Part shown: one piece after another, positions 35,950 to 44,321 of the stretch
Numbering within the stretch: the stretch's first letter is position 1
Layout of the letters: every line of letters begins with the position of its first letter
The notes under the pieces: model-generated
What the model saw: only the letters and a program-made list of their open reading frames with translations
Databases searched by the model: none
Told to the model about the DNA's origin: nothing
Assembly: GCF_003011895.2 (NCBI RefSeq)
Contig: NZ_PXWF02000245.1
Span: 48,178 to 112,177, forward strand
Length of the DNA: 64,000 nt
Source: Massilia glaciei
GTDB lineage: Bacteria > Pseudomonadota > Gammaproteobacteria > Burkholderiales > Burkholderiaceae_D
Direction of reading: 5' to 3'
Program-made: the position numbers and the translations under genes

Positions 35950-37292
35950 GCCAGCCGCCGCAGCAGGGGGCCGCCCGAGGGGACGATCAAGACCATATTG
36001 CGCACCGGTTTGGCGGGCGCGGCATTGGCCAGTTCGAAGTTGCAATTGCCGAGCATCTCGGAGGCGATCAACACCATTTGCCGCAGCGCGAACGGCATGC
36101 CGGCGCACAGGCGGTTGCCGAGGCCGAAGGGGAAATACGAATGGCGCCATTCCGGCTTCGGGTTCACGAAGCGCCGCGCGATGAAGCGATCTGGCTGGTC
36201 GAACACGGCTGGGTTGCGCTGGGCAAGGTACATGCACGGCAGCACGCGCTCGCCGGCGGCGATCTGGTAGTCGCCCACGGCGGTTGGGGCGACCGCGTGG
36301 CGGGTCAGGTGCACCACGACCGGGGACAGGCGCATGCTCTCGTGGATGGCGGAACGGAGCAGTACATGTTGCTCAAGGTCGGGTTGCTCAAGGTCGGGTT
36401 GCTCAGGGTCGGGTTGCTCAAGGTCGGGTTGCTCAGGGTCGGCCAGCGCATTCGATGCGTTGGTGCGGCAGAGGTCGATTTCGCCGCGCACATCGGCCAG
36501 CGCCCGCGGGTCCTGCAAGATGTGGTGGAAGAACCATCCCATCGCCGCCGCGCTCGTGTCGTGGCCGAACATGAGGAAGGTCACCATTTGCGACACCAGT
36601 TCGGCATCGCTGACATCGGCCGTTCCCGCGCGCCGTTGCCGCATCATGGTGCCGAGCACGCCGCCGCTGTCGGGCTTGGCCAGCAAGTCCTCGATGAAGC
36701 GGTGAAGCGCCGTGCGGTTGTTCAAAAAACGTCCCCAGGCGGAACGCTCGCCAAGATTGATCTGCAAGGGTTTGAGGAACAGGATCGCCGGATTGGTGAA
36801 CGAGCCGAGCCACTTGCGCACGAGCCCGACGGCATGCTCATGGCGCGCGGGACCGAGCGCGCCGAACAGCACCTCGATGATGATGTTGAGCGTGATGTCG
36901 GCCGTGAACTTCATGCCCGAGAAGCAGGACAGCGGCGGCTGCGCCTCTAGCGCGCGCGCGACCCATTTGCGCGTCAGCACGTCGTGCGCGGTCATGTCGC
37001 CGGTAAAAAAATGGGGCAGCATCAGCGTGCGGTGGCGTTCGTGCCGGGCGCCTTCGAGCACGATCAGGCTGTGGTCGCCGACCACGGGGCGCAGGGCTTG
37101 CGTGCCGCGCCCGCCGATCAGCTCCTTGTTGCGCACGATGCCAGCTATCAAGGCCGGATCGCCCGTGAGCAGGCTGCGCCCCATGACCGGCAAGTCGAGG
37201 CGGAACGTGAGCCCGCCTTTGGCGAGCCTGGCGTCGAGCAGGGCGCAGGGCGCGCGCAGCCAGTCGAGGCCGGTGCGGATCCGCGTCAGCAT
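35946..37292 (-). CDS. Cytochrome P450
   Basis: The 448-residue protein has the I-helix FLMFGHDTSAAAM, the K-helix ExxR (ESMR) and the heme loop FPFGLGNRLCAG. Between the I and K helices is an insert of repeated EQPDL units (about five), encoded by a 15-base tandem repeat at 36369-36442. No membrane anchor is seen, so it is a soluble bacterial P450 needing ferredoxin and reductase from elsewhere. It heads a tightly overlapping operon with the radical SAM and PAP2 genes. Confidence 0.93.
   Translation of the reverse strand: MLTRIRTGLDWLRAPCALLDARLAKGGLTFRLDLPVMGRSLLTGDPALIAGIVRNKELIGGRGTQALRPVVGDHSLIVLEGARHERHRTLMLPHFFTGDMTAHDVLTRKWVARALEAQPPLSCFSGMKFTADITLNIIIEVLFGALGPARHEHAVGLVRKWLGSFTNPAILFLKPLQINLGERSAWGRFLNNRTALHRFIEDLLAKPDSGGVLGTMMRQRRAGTADVSDAELVSQMVTFLMFGHDTSAAAMGWFFHHILQDPRALADVRGEIDLCRTNASNALADPEQPDLEQPDPEQPDLEQPDLEQHVLLRSAIHESMRLSPVVVHLTRHAVAPTAVGDYQIAAGERVLPCMYLAQRNPAVFDQPDRFIARRFVNPKPEWRHSYFPFGLGNRLCAGMPFALRQMVLIASEMLGNCNFELANAAPAKPVRNMVLIVPSGGPLLRRLA
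36369..36442. repeat. 15-base tandem repeat in the P450 gene
   Basis: Five copies of TTGCTCAAGGTCGGG, with A-to-G variation in the third and fifth, run head to tail. Because 15 is a multiple of three, copy-number change keeps the reading frame and adds or removes EQPDL or EQPDP units in the loop before the K helix. Confidence 0.9.
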
Positions 37293-37311
37293 GGCGGCAC
37301 GCGCGCAAGGC

Positions 37312-38022
37312 TCAAAACAGCTCGCCTGGGCTCGGTGCCGGTGTCGCGATGGGCCGCGGTTTTGGTTTTGGCACGCGCGGCGGCAGCGGCGCGAGCCAAG
37401 CCTTCATTGTTTCGGCCGGGAAGGGGCGCAGGAAGCTGCGCGCCAGTTCGGGGTCGCGGCAGGTCAGCCAGGCATCGAGCTCGTCGTCGGGGATCACGAC
37501 CAGCGAGCGTTTCTCGTCGCCGGGCTTGTGGAAGCGCCGCATCAGCGGATGCTCGTCGGCGTTGATGGTCAGCTGGGTGAACGAGGTGCCGATGACGCCG
37601 TCGGCGCCGCCCCACTCGCGCCACAGGCCCGCCACCGAGAACATGCCGTCGTCGTGCTTGCCGATGCCGAAGCGCTCGGCCTTGCCGCTTTCGTAGCCCG
37701 GCTCGAAGAAACACGTCATCGGCACCGCGCACAGCTGCGCCTTGCGCCAAGCGGGCGCGAACGAACGGCGCTCGCCGATGGTTTCCGCGCGCGCGTTCAT
37801 GGTGTCGAACACCTTGACGCCCTCGGGAATGTGCTTGCGCGGCACCATGCCATAGGTGGCGAGGCACAACTCGCGCGCGCCGTCGCCGTTGGCGCGGATG
37901 ATGGGCGCGGGATAGTCCTTCCAAGTCTCGCTCGGCCAGTCCCAGTCCCGGTACACATCGATCAGCGCGCCGACGACGGCTTCGAGCAGTTCAGGGGGAG
38001 GAGGGCGGAAATTGATGCACAT
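37312..38022 (-). CDS. SOS response-associated peptidase (YedK/HMCES family)
   Basis: The 236-residue protein begins MCINF, leaving Cys2 as the catalytic residue after Met removal. Family features are TMNARAET, PMTCFFEP and a His in the MRRFHKPGDEKRSLVVIP region. It crosslinks to abasic sites in single-stranded DNA as a protective step. The gene is oriented toward the P450 gene but separated by only 19 bases, so it may share its transcript. Confidence 0.92.
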   Translation of the reverse strand: MCINFRPPPPELLEAVVGALIDVYRDWDWPSETWKDYPAPIIRANGDGARELCLATYGMVPRKHIPEGVKVFDTMNARAETIGERRSFAPAWRKAQLCAVPMTCFFEPGYESGKAERFGIGKHDDGMFSVAGLWREWGGADGVIGTSFTQLTINADEHPLMRRFHKPGDEKRSLVVIPDDELDAWLTCRDPELARSFLRPFPAETMKAWLAPLPPRVPKPKPRPIATPAPSPGELF

Positions 38023-38171
38023 GGTCTACCTTGAAACATTGATCGCTAACGCCGATGATAGCAGGGGCGGGCGGGCATCGTCGACCATTGCGGAAAGCGC
38101 GATACGGCAACTCGGGCGCCGCTTGCGCCTCGCCTCATTTGAGCTACACTTACGTCTTAAAGGAGGCAAAT

Positions 38172-38678
38172 ATGCCGAATTCCAAAGCAAGCGCGAAGCC
38201 AGCGGCAGCGGCCCGCGCCGCCGATGCAACATTCGCCGGGCACGCCGTTTTTGTCGATGCTACACAAATTCACCGCTTCGATCCCGGGGCGCGCATTGCC
38301 GTGATCCGGCAGGGCATACCCGCGTCGTCGATCAGCAGTCTCTCGTCGCGCATGGGCATGAGCAAGGAAAATTTGTTGTCCAGCCTCGGCCTCTCCCGCG
38401 CCACGATCAGCCGCAAGGAAAAAGACGCCACGGTGTTGTCCAAGGACGAATCGGAACGCGTTCTGGGCGTTGAAATGCTGATCGGAATGGTGCAGGCGAT
38501 GGTCGAGCAGTCTGGCCATCCAACCGGGTTCGACGCGGCGCGCTGGGTTGCCGACTGGCTGAGCAAGCCACTGCCGGCGCTGGCCGGTGCGACGCCAGCG
38601 AGCTACATGGACACGTTCGAGGGCCAGAAACTGGTGGCCGAACTGCTTTCGATGAGCCAGAGCGGTGCGTACGCGTGA
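38172..38678 (+). CDS. Xre/MbcA/ParS-type antitoxin
   Basis: The product is 168 residues from the ATG at 38172 with a strong ribosome site AGGAGG (38161-38166). A helix-turn-helix-like region (SSRMGMSKENLLSSLGLSRATISRKEKD, about 56-83) precedes the DUF2384 ParS/MbcA toxin-binding domain. It is typically an antitoxin to RES-domain toxins, and one follows directly with a 4-base overlap. The longer in-frame reading to 38055 lacks a start signal. Confidence 0.9.
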   Translation: MPNSKASAKPAAAARAADATFAGHAVFVDATQIHRFDPGARIAVIRQGIPASSISSLSSRMGMSKENLLSSLGLSRATISRKEKDATVLSKDESERVLGVEMLIGMVQAMVEQSGHPTGFDAARWVADWLSKPLPALAGATPASYMDTFEGQKLVAELLSMSQSGAYA

Positions 38679-39148
38679 GCGTTCCGGTCTGGCGGATCGC
38701 AGTTGAGGCCCCGACATACACTGCCGATGATCTGAGCGGTACTGGCGCCAAGCTGACGGGCGGGCGCTGGAACAGCAAGGGCACCCCCGTCGTCTACTGC
38801 GCCATGAACATCGCGCTGGCCACCCTAGAGACCGTGCACTGCCTGCGCAACGGCACGCTGCCGTTCAATCGCTACCTGGTGCGCATCGACGTCCCGGACC
38901 CGGTATGGGAACGGCGCCAGATGCTCGACGCGCTCCCAGGCGGCTGGGATGCGATTCCGGGCGGATTGACCGCCAAGCGGGTAGGCGACGCCTGGATCGC
39001 CTCGGGGGCCTCGGCGCTCCTGCTTGTTCTCTCCGTGATCGTGCCCGACGAATACAATGTGCTGATCAATCCGAAGCACTGGGATGCCGCCGCTATCGGC
39101 GCCACGACCCTCAAACGCTGGATCTACGACCCGCGGTTTTTCCCTTGA
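38675..39148 (+). CDS. RES domain toxin (NAD-degrading type)
   Basis: The product is 157 residues from a GTG overlapping the antitoxin stop. RES family landmarks are WRIAVEAPTYTADDLSG, GGRWNSKGTPVVY and ALATLETVHCL. The NVLINPKH segment near the C-terminus is common in the family. RES toxins deplete NAD+. The pair is a type II toxin-antitoxin module. Confidence 0.92.
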   Translation: MSVPVWRIAVEAPTYTADDLSGTGAKLTGGRWNSKGTPVVYCAMNIALATLETVHCLRNGTLPFNRYLVRIDVPDPVWERRQMLDALPGGWDAIPGGLTAKRVGDAWIASGASALLLVLSVIVPDEYNVLINPKHWDAAAIGATTLKRWIYDPRFFP

Positions 39149-39658
39149 TATTGTTCCGTCGACCCGTAACCCGGGTCTGCCCCCTTACCTCTGAATTGCT
39201 CCCGGATTCGTGTTCAATCAAATGGTTGGCCTGTCCGCGCCTCGGCGCCTTTCTGTGGCGAACGCCGCTTGCCCCATTGAATAGAATTTCGTAACCGGGG
39301 TCTGACCCCACTTATGAAAGTAATTGCCGAAACTGGGGCATCTCAAGGGCTTGGCCGTGGATTAATGCCAATTAATTTCGCTATCGGGGTCAGACCCCGG
39401 TTGCGATATGCGTGAACCTTTTGGTTGCACCCATTCTGGGCGGTTTTTAATTGCCCTCGGCAGGCGACACGCGGTAATTTATCCAAATGGAACTCTTGGG
39501 CGGTGCTTGGGTCTAAATGCCGAGCTCGTAACAAACGCCTTTCTCGCCGGCGATCAAATTTACAGGAAACCTATGCGCAAGCCTAGAGTCAACGGACGGG
39601 ACACCCGCCAGCGGTTGTAGCGAGAAAACCGGCGCAAAGCGTCGCAAGCGGGTCGGTC
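39149..39658. repeat. Gene-free stretch with GGGGTCTGACCCC repeats
   Basis: No convincing complete gene lies here. GTAACCGGGGTCTGACCCC (39291-39309) is mirrored by GGGGTCAGACCCCGGTTGC (39386-39404), matching in 18 of 19 positions when complemented. A third, degraded copy (GTAACCCGGGTCTGCCCC, 39166-39183) lies just after the RES gene. The layout is a small inverted-repeat element of about 114 bases. Confidence 0.7.
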
Positions 39659-39730
39659 CCCGACAACTGGCAGGCTTGGATCGCCGATGGCCTCGGTCGT
39701 GGCTGCATCGTTGAAGAGCTGATCGCCATC

Positions 39731-40498
39731 ATGATGCGCGACGGCCAATTCAGCCGCACTGTCGCTTGCGAGGCGATCGAAGCCGGGCTTGCAGCCGCCG
39801 GCCGGCCGCTCGCGATCGCCGAAGCCGCCAGAACCGGGGCCATGGCGCGCCCCCAGATCGACACCAGTAAAAACACCATCAGCACGCCGGACCGCGAAGT
39901 GAGCATCCTGCTGGCCATCGACGCCCCGCGCATTGTCGTGCTCGGAAATGTGCTCAGCGATGAAGAGTGCGACATCCTGGTGGCCTACAGCGAATCAAAA
40001 ATGGCGCCTTCGCGGGTCGTCGGCGGCACCGAGGGCGACAACGTCCTGCACGACGCCCGCACCAGCAGCGGCTCGTTCATCGCGCGCGGCGAAATCGAGG
40101 TCGCGGCGCGGCTCGAGGCACGCCTCGCGGCCATCGCCCAGTGGCCCGTCGAGCGCGGCGAGGGCTTGCAAATCCTGCGCTACACCAAGGGCGCCGAATA
40201 CAAGCCCCACTTCGATTGGTTCGACCGCGCGCAGCCCGGGCAGGCCAGGTTGTTCGACCGCGGCGGCCAGCGCGTGGGCACCTTTGTTCTTTATCTGAAC
40301 GACGTCGAAAGCGGCGGCGGCACCAATTTCCCCAAACTCGGGCTCGAGGTGTCGCCCAAGAAAGGTGGCGCGGTTTTCTTTTCGAATGTGACCGCCGACG
40401 GCGTGCCCGACCCGTTCACGCTCCATGGCGGCATGCCGGTGCTCAGCGGCGTCAAGTTCGTTGCCAACAAGTGGCTGCGGGAAGGGCTGTTTGTTTAG
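39731..40498 (+). CDS. Prolyl-4-hydroxylase-like 2OG-Fe(II) dioxygenase
   Basis: The product is 255 residues from the ATG at 39731. The iron triad is His160-x-Asp162 (YKPHFDW) and His232, and Lys242 (GVKFVANKW) is expected to bind 2-oxoglutarate. The family character extends upstream of this ATG (PDNWQAWIADGLGRGC from about 39659), but no ATG, GTG or TTG occurs in that frame back to a TAG at 39584-39586. The annotated start may therefore be an internal Met of a 5'-damaged gene. The GGGGTCTGACCCC element lies just upstream. Confidence 0.82.
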   Translation: MMRDGQFSRTVACEAIEAGLAAAGRPLAIAEAARTGAMARPQIDTSKNTISTPDREVSILLAIDAPRIVVLGNVLSDEECDILVAYSESKMAPSRVVGGTEGDNVLHDARTSSGSFIARGEIEVAARLEARLAAIAQWPVERGEGLQILRYTKGAEYKPHFDWFDRAQPGQARLFDRGGQRVGTFVLYLNDVESGGGTNFPKLGLEVSPKKGGAVFFSNVTADGVPDPFTLHGGMPVLSGVKFVANKWLREGLFV

Positions 40499-40504
40499 CA
40501 GCCT

Positions 40505-41056
40505 TTAGGCGGATGCGATCCGCAACAGGCCCGAGTAGGACAGGACTTTTCCAAGCAGCGGCACGCCGACCGTCACGCTGAAGCGGTAGTTGCCGTCCTC
40601 TATCCATTTGCCGGCCCGCACCCTGGGCAGCATGGCCACCGGAACGCGTAGCCCGAACAGGCGATAGGCGAGCGGGCGCCAATGCCAGCCGCCGCCGTCG
40701 GTGTCGACCGTGAGCAGCATGGTCAGATGCCCGGTGCGCTCGATCCAATGCCCGTCCGGCAGCCGCCCGACCGGCGCAAAAATCGAGGTGATCGTGCCGC
40801 CATCGGCGAAACGCCGTTCCCAATGCAAACCATCGGTCTGGTGCGAAATGGTCACCACCAACGCGTGCCTGCCGCCGATGAGCGGAATGCGAAACCGCCT
40901 TGCCAGCAGGCGCCCGATGGCGCCGCGCAAGCCTGGTTCGAACACAACCTCGACCGGCCCGCGCAAGGTGCCGCCGCCGCGGTGCAGCGCCTGCAGCAAA
41001 GGGTGCAAGTCGTCAAAACGCGCACCGAACCAGTCGCTTACCAGCGTTGCGGTCAT
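40505..41056 (-). CDS. DUF4166 domain protein
   Basis: The product is 183 residues, read from the ATG at 41056 (MTATLVSDWFGARFDDL). Its features are HPLLQALHRGGGTLRGPVEV, an ERRFADGGTITS segment and WIEDGNYRFSVTVGVPLLG at the C-terminus. It matches the short stand-alone DUF4166 type, whose function is unknown. It is convergent with the dioxygenase (six-base gap). The in-frame stretch back to 41278 runs across the Fur-box region and is rejected. Confidence 0.82.
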   Translation of the reverse strand: MTATLVSDWFGARFDDLHPLLQALHRGGGTLRGPVEVVFEPGLRGAIGRLLARRFRIPLIGGRHALVVTISHQTDGLHWERRFADGGTITSIFAPVGRLPDGHWIERTGHLTMLLTVDTDGGGWHWRPLAYRLFGLRVPVAMLPRVRAGKWIEDGNYRFSVTVGVPLLGKVLSYSGLLRIASA

Positions 41057-41151
41057 GTCAGGCCACACGTGAACACATGAGATATCCCTTTTGCTCGATC
41101 CCGATATTATGTTGGTAAGTAGAAATTTCGACGGATCTTTTTGCATCCGCC

Positions 41152-41170
41152 ATTGAGAACAATTCTCATT
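41152..41170. promoter_or_regulatory. Fur box
   Basis: ATTGAGAACAATTCTCATT contains TGAGAA-CAA-TTCTCA, a perfect 6-3-6 palindrome close to the Fur consensus. It is 140 bases upstream of the PepSY gene and near the start of the divergent DUF4166 gene. Iron control of the PepSY-flavoreductase operon is the likely consequence. Confidence 0.78.
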
Positions 41171-41310
41171 TACAAACCAGCTCAGCAATGTTAAGCTATT
41201 CCTCCATACCCGGAAGTAGTGCGAGCGCGGCCGACCGGGGCTTCTTTTGCAAGGCGATTTGGCATGATGCTGGACCATATTAAACCGACGCGCGCCGCGC
41301 GGACCTTCCC

Positions 41311-41955
41311 GTGAGCGGCGCCCCGAATGTGGCCCAGGGCACGCAGCGCGCCGGCTGGCTGCGGACCCTGCTGCAATGGCACTGGATCAGCTCGGCCCTG
41401 TGCCTGGTCGGCATCGTGCTGTTCAGCGTTACCGGGATCACGCTCAACCATGCGAGCCAGATCGAGGCCAAGCCTGTCGTCGTGAGCCAGAAGGCGGTCG
41501 CGCCCAAGAACCTGGTGGCCGAGCTGGGCGCTTTGGCCGCGACCCACGACGGCAAACGCGCCGCGCTGCCGCCCCGCGCGACCCAGTGGATCGAACGCAC
41601 CTGGGGCCGCGACGTCGGCGGCGTCGAAGCCGAATGGAGCGCCGACGAAATCTACCTGCCGCTGCCGCGCCCCGGCGGCGACGCCTGGATGCGCATCGGC
41701 CTGCTCGATGGCGCCAGCGAATTCGAGGTCACCAGCCGCGGCGCCATTTCGTGGCTCAACGACCTGCACAAAGGCCGGCACACGGGCGTCGCCTGGAGCT
41801 GGTTCCTCGACCTGTTCGCGCTCGCCTGCCTCGTGTTCGCGGTCACCGGTTTCCTGATCCTCAAACTGCATGCGCAGAACCGGCCGGTGACATGGCCACT
41901 GGTCGGCTTCGGCTTGTTGTTGCCGGCAATGATAGCCATGCTCTTCATTCATTGA
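41311..41955 (+). CDS. PepSY-associated transmembrane protein
   Basis: The product is 214 residues from a GTG with a weak ribosome site. The membrane segments are about residues 25-45 (LCLVGIVLFSVTGITLNH) and two in the C-terminal part (LDLFALACLVFAVTGFLIL, LVGFGLLLPAMIAMLF). A periplasmic region lies between. The LHKGRHTG motif near residue 155 is typical of the group, where His residues may bind heme. It probably acts as an electron carrier in membrane iron reduction. It is the first gene of a five-gene operon. Confidence 0.85.
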   Translation: MSGAPNVAQGTQRAGWLRTLLQWHWISSALCLVGIVLFSVTGITLNHASQIEAKPVVVSQKAVAPKNLVAELGALAATHDGKRAALPPRATQWIERTWGRDVGGVEAEWSADEIYLPLPRPGGDAWMRIGLLDGASEFEVTSRGAISWLNDLHKGRHTGVAWSWFLDLFALACLVFAVTGFLILKLHAQNRPVTWPLVGFGLLLPAMIAMLFIH

Positions 41956-41974
41956 TTAATAAAAAAGGCACTCC

Positions 41975-42490
41975 GTGAAAATTCCGTATTCCATCGCACT
42001 GGGACTCCCCTTGCTGGGCGGCTCCGCCATGGCGGCCGACATGACGCTCAAGATCGATTTGCCGCGCTTGAACGTGGCCGAGTACCACCGCCCGTACATC
42101 GCGGTCTGGCTCGAGGGCGCCGACCAGGCCGTCGTCGCCAATCTGGCGGTGCTGTACGACGTGAAAAAGAAAGACAACGGCGGCACCAAGTGGCTCAAGG
42201 ATGTGCGCCAGTGGTGGCGCAAGACCGGGCGCGACCTGACCATGCCGATGGACGGCGTCAGCGGCGCCACGCGCGCGCCCGGCGAATCGACGCTGACCTT
42301 TGCCACGGCCAAGGCGACGCTCGACAAACTGCCCGCGGGCGCCTACACCGTGGTGCTTGAAGTGGCGCGCGAAAAAGGCGGGCGCGAACTGGTGCGCATG
42401 CCGATGCAGTGGCCCGTGAAAAAGGCGCTGTCGGTGCCGGCCAAAGGCAAGGAAGAACTGCGCAGCGCCACCTTGCAAGTCAAACCCTAA
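41975..42490 (+). CDS. DUF2271 domain protein, exported
   Basis: The product is 171 residues from a GTG start (MKIPYSIALGLPLLGGSAMAAD). A signal peptide of about 21 residues is followed by a short beta-rich DUF2271 domain: YHRPYIAVWLEGADQA, WLKDVRQWWRKTGR and VSGATRAPG. The last resembles an FMN-attachment-like SGAT motif, and FMN could be attached by the ApbE encoded two genes on, which is inference. The protein lies in the periplasm. Confidence 0.85.
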   Translation: MKIPYSIALGLPLLGGSAMAADMTLKIDLPRLNVAEYHRPYIAVWLEGADQAVVANLAVLYDVKKKDNGGTKWLKDVRQWWRKTGRDLTMPMDGVSGATRAPGESTLTFATAKATLDKLPAGAYTVVLEVAREKGGRELVRMPMQWPVKKALSVPAKGKEELRSATLQVKP

Positions 42491-42506
42491 GCCCGAGGAC
42501 CTGAAC

Positions 42507-43310
42507 ATGATCAAGAAAACCCTGCTGCTCGCCATGCTCGCGGGCCTGTCGCTCAACGCCCTGGCCGCGCGCAGCTGGCTGTTGCCGTCCGCCACCGTCA
42601 TCGAGGGGCGCGACCCGTGGGTCACGATCGACGCCGCCAACTCCGAGAACCTGTTCGATTTCGACGCCGTCGCGCTCGACCTGGCCGCTCTCGTGGTCAC
42701 CGGCCCGGACGGCGCCGCGGTCGCGCCGGAGAACCGTTTCAGCGGCAAGCTGCGCAACGGGTTCGACCTCAAGCTGAGCAAGCCGGGCACCTACAAGGCC
42801 AGCCTCGTGAGCGAAATCACGATGGCCAACTACAAGCTCAACGGCGAGCCGAAGCGCTGGCGCGGCAAGGCCGAGGCGATGGCGGCCGAGGTGCCGGCCA
42901 ATGCCGAGGAACTGCGGGTCGTGAACACGCACAACCGCGTCGAGACCTACGTCACCGCCGGCCGTTCGGGCGGCACGCCGTTCAAGCTGTCGGGCGTCGG
43001 CATCGAGATGGAGCCGCTGACCCACCCGAACGAATTGCGGGCCGGCGAGCAGGCGCGCTGGCGTTTTCTGATCGACGGCAAGCCGGCCGCCAAACTGGGC
43101 TTCAGCCTGGTGCCGGGCGGCGTGCGCCACCGCGGCCTGCTCGGCGAGCTGCGCTTTAGCACCGATGCCAAGGGCGAGGCCACGGTCACGCTGCCCGAGG
43201 CGGGCATGTACTGGCTCAACGCCGGCTTCCCGGACGCGCCCGCGCAACCGGCGCCTGCCGCCTCGCGCAAACTGCTGTACGCGGCCACTCTCGAGATCCA
43301 GTCGCAGTAA
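42507..43310 (+). CDS. DUF4198 domain protein, exported
   Basis: The 267-residue protein has a signal peptide (MIKKTLLLAMLAGLSLNALA). The mature part is beta-rich with RSWLLPSATVIEGRDPWVTI at the start, VNTHNRVETYVTAGR and LLGELRFSTDAKGEATVTLP, matching DUF4198 proteins. These often accompany nickel, cobalt or iron transport genes. The stop is followed by the ApbE gene after three bases. Confidence 0.85.
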   Translation: MIKKTLLLAMLAGLSLNALAARSWLLPSATVIEGRDPWVTIDAANSENLFDFDAVALDLAALVVTGPDGAAVAPENRFSGKLRNGFDLKLSKPGTYKASLVSEITMANYKLNGEPKRWRGKAEAMAAEVPANAEELRVVNTHNRVETYVTAGRSGGTPFKLSGVGIEMEPLTHPNELRAGEQARWRFLIDGKPAAKLGFSLVPGGVRHRGLLGELRFSTDAKGEATVTLPEAGMYWLNAGFPDAPAQPAPAASRKLLYAATLEIQSQ

Positions 43311-43313
43311 TCG

Positions 43314-44321
43314 ATGCGACGAGTACTGGTACCGGCCGAGATCAGCGGGCAGCCGCCCGCCGCCACGAGCAGCCTGCACCGCTTTGGCGGCGCCAGCATG
43401 GGCACCAGCTGGTCGGTGCAATTGTTCGGGGCCGGGGGCAGGCCCGATCCCGCGCTCGAACTGGGCATCGCGCGCCAGCTCGCGCTGGTCGTCGAGCAGA
43501 TGAGCCACTGGGTTCCGCAGTCCGACCTGAGCCGCTTCAACAGCGCCGCGCCGGGCAGCTGGCACGCGCTGCCGCCCGCGTTCTACAAGGTGCTCGCCTG
43601 CGCCGAGGACGTGGCCCGGGCGAGCGGCGGCGCGTTCGATCCGGGCGCCGGGGCGCTGGTCAACCTGTGGGGTTTCGGGGCCCATGGGCGCTTCGACGAG
43701 GCCGGATTTCGCGCGCCAACGGCGGCCGCGGTCGAACGTGTGCAAGGGCGCGCGCGCGCGCACCGCGCCACGCTTGACCACGCCGCGCGCCGCTTGTTGC
43801 AACCGGGCGGGGTCGCGCTCGACCTGTCGTCGATCGCCAAGGGGTACGCGGTCGACCGCGTGGCCGATCATTTGATTACGCTCGGCGTAGAACACTATCT
43901 GGTCGAGGTGGGGGGGGAATTGCGCGGGTCCGGCATGAAGCCCGATGGCCAGCCCTGGTGGGTGATGCTCGAACCGATCGAGGGCGAAGGCGACGGCGGC
44001 GAACTGGCGCTGGCGCTGCACGGCCTGTCGATCGCGACCTCGGGCGACTACCGCCGCTACTTCGAGGCCGGCGGCGCACGGCACGCGCACACGATCGATC
44101 CGCGCAGCGGATGGCCGATAAAAAACGGCGTCGCCTCGGTCTCCGTGGTGCATGCCGAATGCATGATGGCCGACGCCCTGTCGACCGCGCTGACCGTGCT
44201 CGGCCCGGTCGAGGGCATGGCCTACGCAGAGCGCGCCGGCTTTGCCGCTCGCATGCTGGTGCGCGACGGCCGGCAGATGCAAGAACACCTGAGCACACGC
44301 ATGCGCGGGATGCTGGCATGA
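43314..44321 (+). CDS. apbE: FAD:protein FMN transferase
   Basis: The 335-residue ApbE-family protein shows ASMGTSWSVQLFG and GGAFDPGAGALVNLWGFG. It also shows DLSSIAKGYAVDRVA and the HTIDPRSGWPI loop near the metal site. It attaches FMN to a Thr of target flavoproteins, using FAD. Within this operon the DUF2271 SGAT motif is the nearest candidate target. Its stop overlaps the next ATG. Confidence 0.92.
   Translation: MRRVLVPAEISGQPPAATSSLHRFGGASMGTSWSVQLFGAGGRPDPALELGIARQLALVVEQMSHWVPQSDLSRFNSAAPGSWHALPPAFYKVLACAEDVARASGGAFDPGAGALVNLWGFGAHGRFDEAGFRAPTAAAVERVQGRARAHRATLDHAARRLLQPGGVALDLSSIAKGYAVDRVADHLITLGVEHYLVEVGGELRGSGMKPDGQPWWVMLEPIEGEGDGGELALALHGLSIATSGDYRRYFEAGGARHAHTIDPRSGWPIKNGVASVSVVHAECMMADALSTALTVLGPVEGMAYAERAGFAARMLVRDGRQMQEHLSTRMRGMLA

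Noticed and set aside
36369..36442. Tandem repeat as CRISPR array
   Set aside because: Units are 15 bases with no unique spacers and lie in frame inside a P450 gene.
40505..41278. Longer DUF4166 protein starting at 41278
   Set aside because: The added N-terminus crosses the Fur-box region and lacks family similarity. The ATG at 41056 is preferred.
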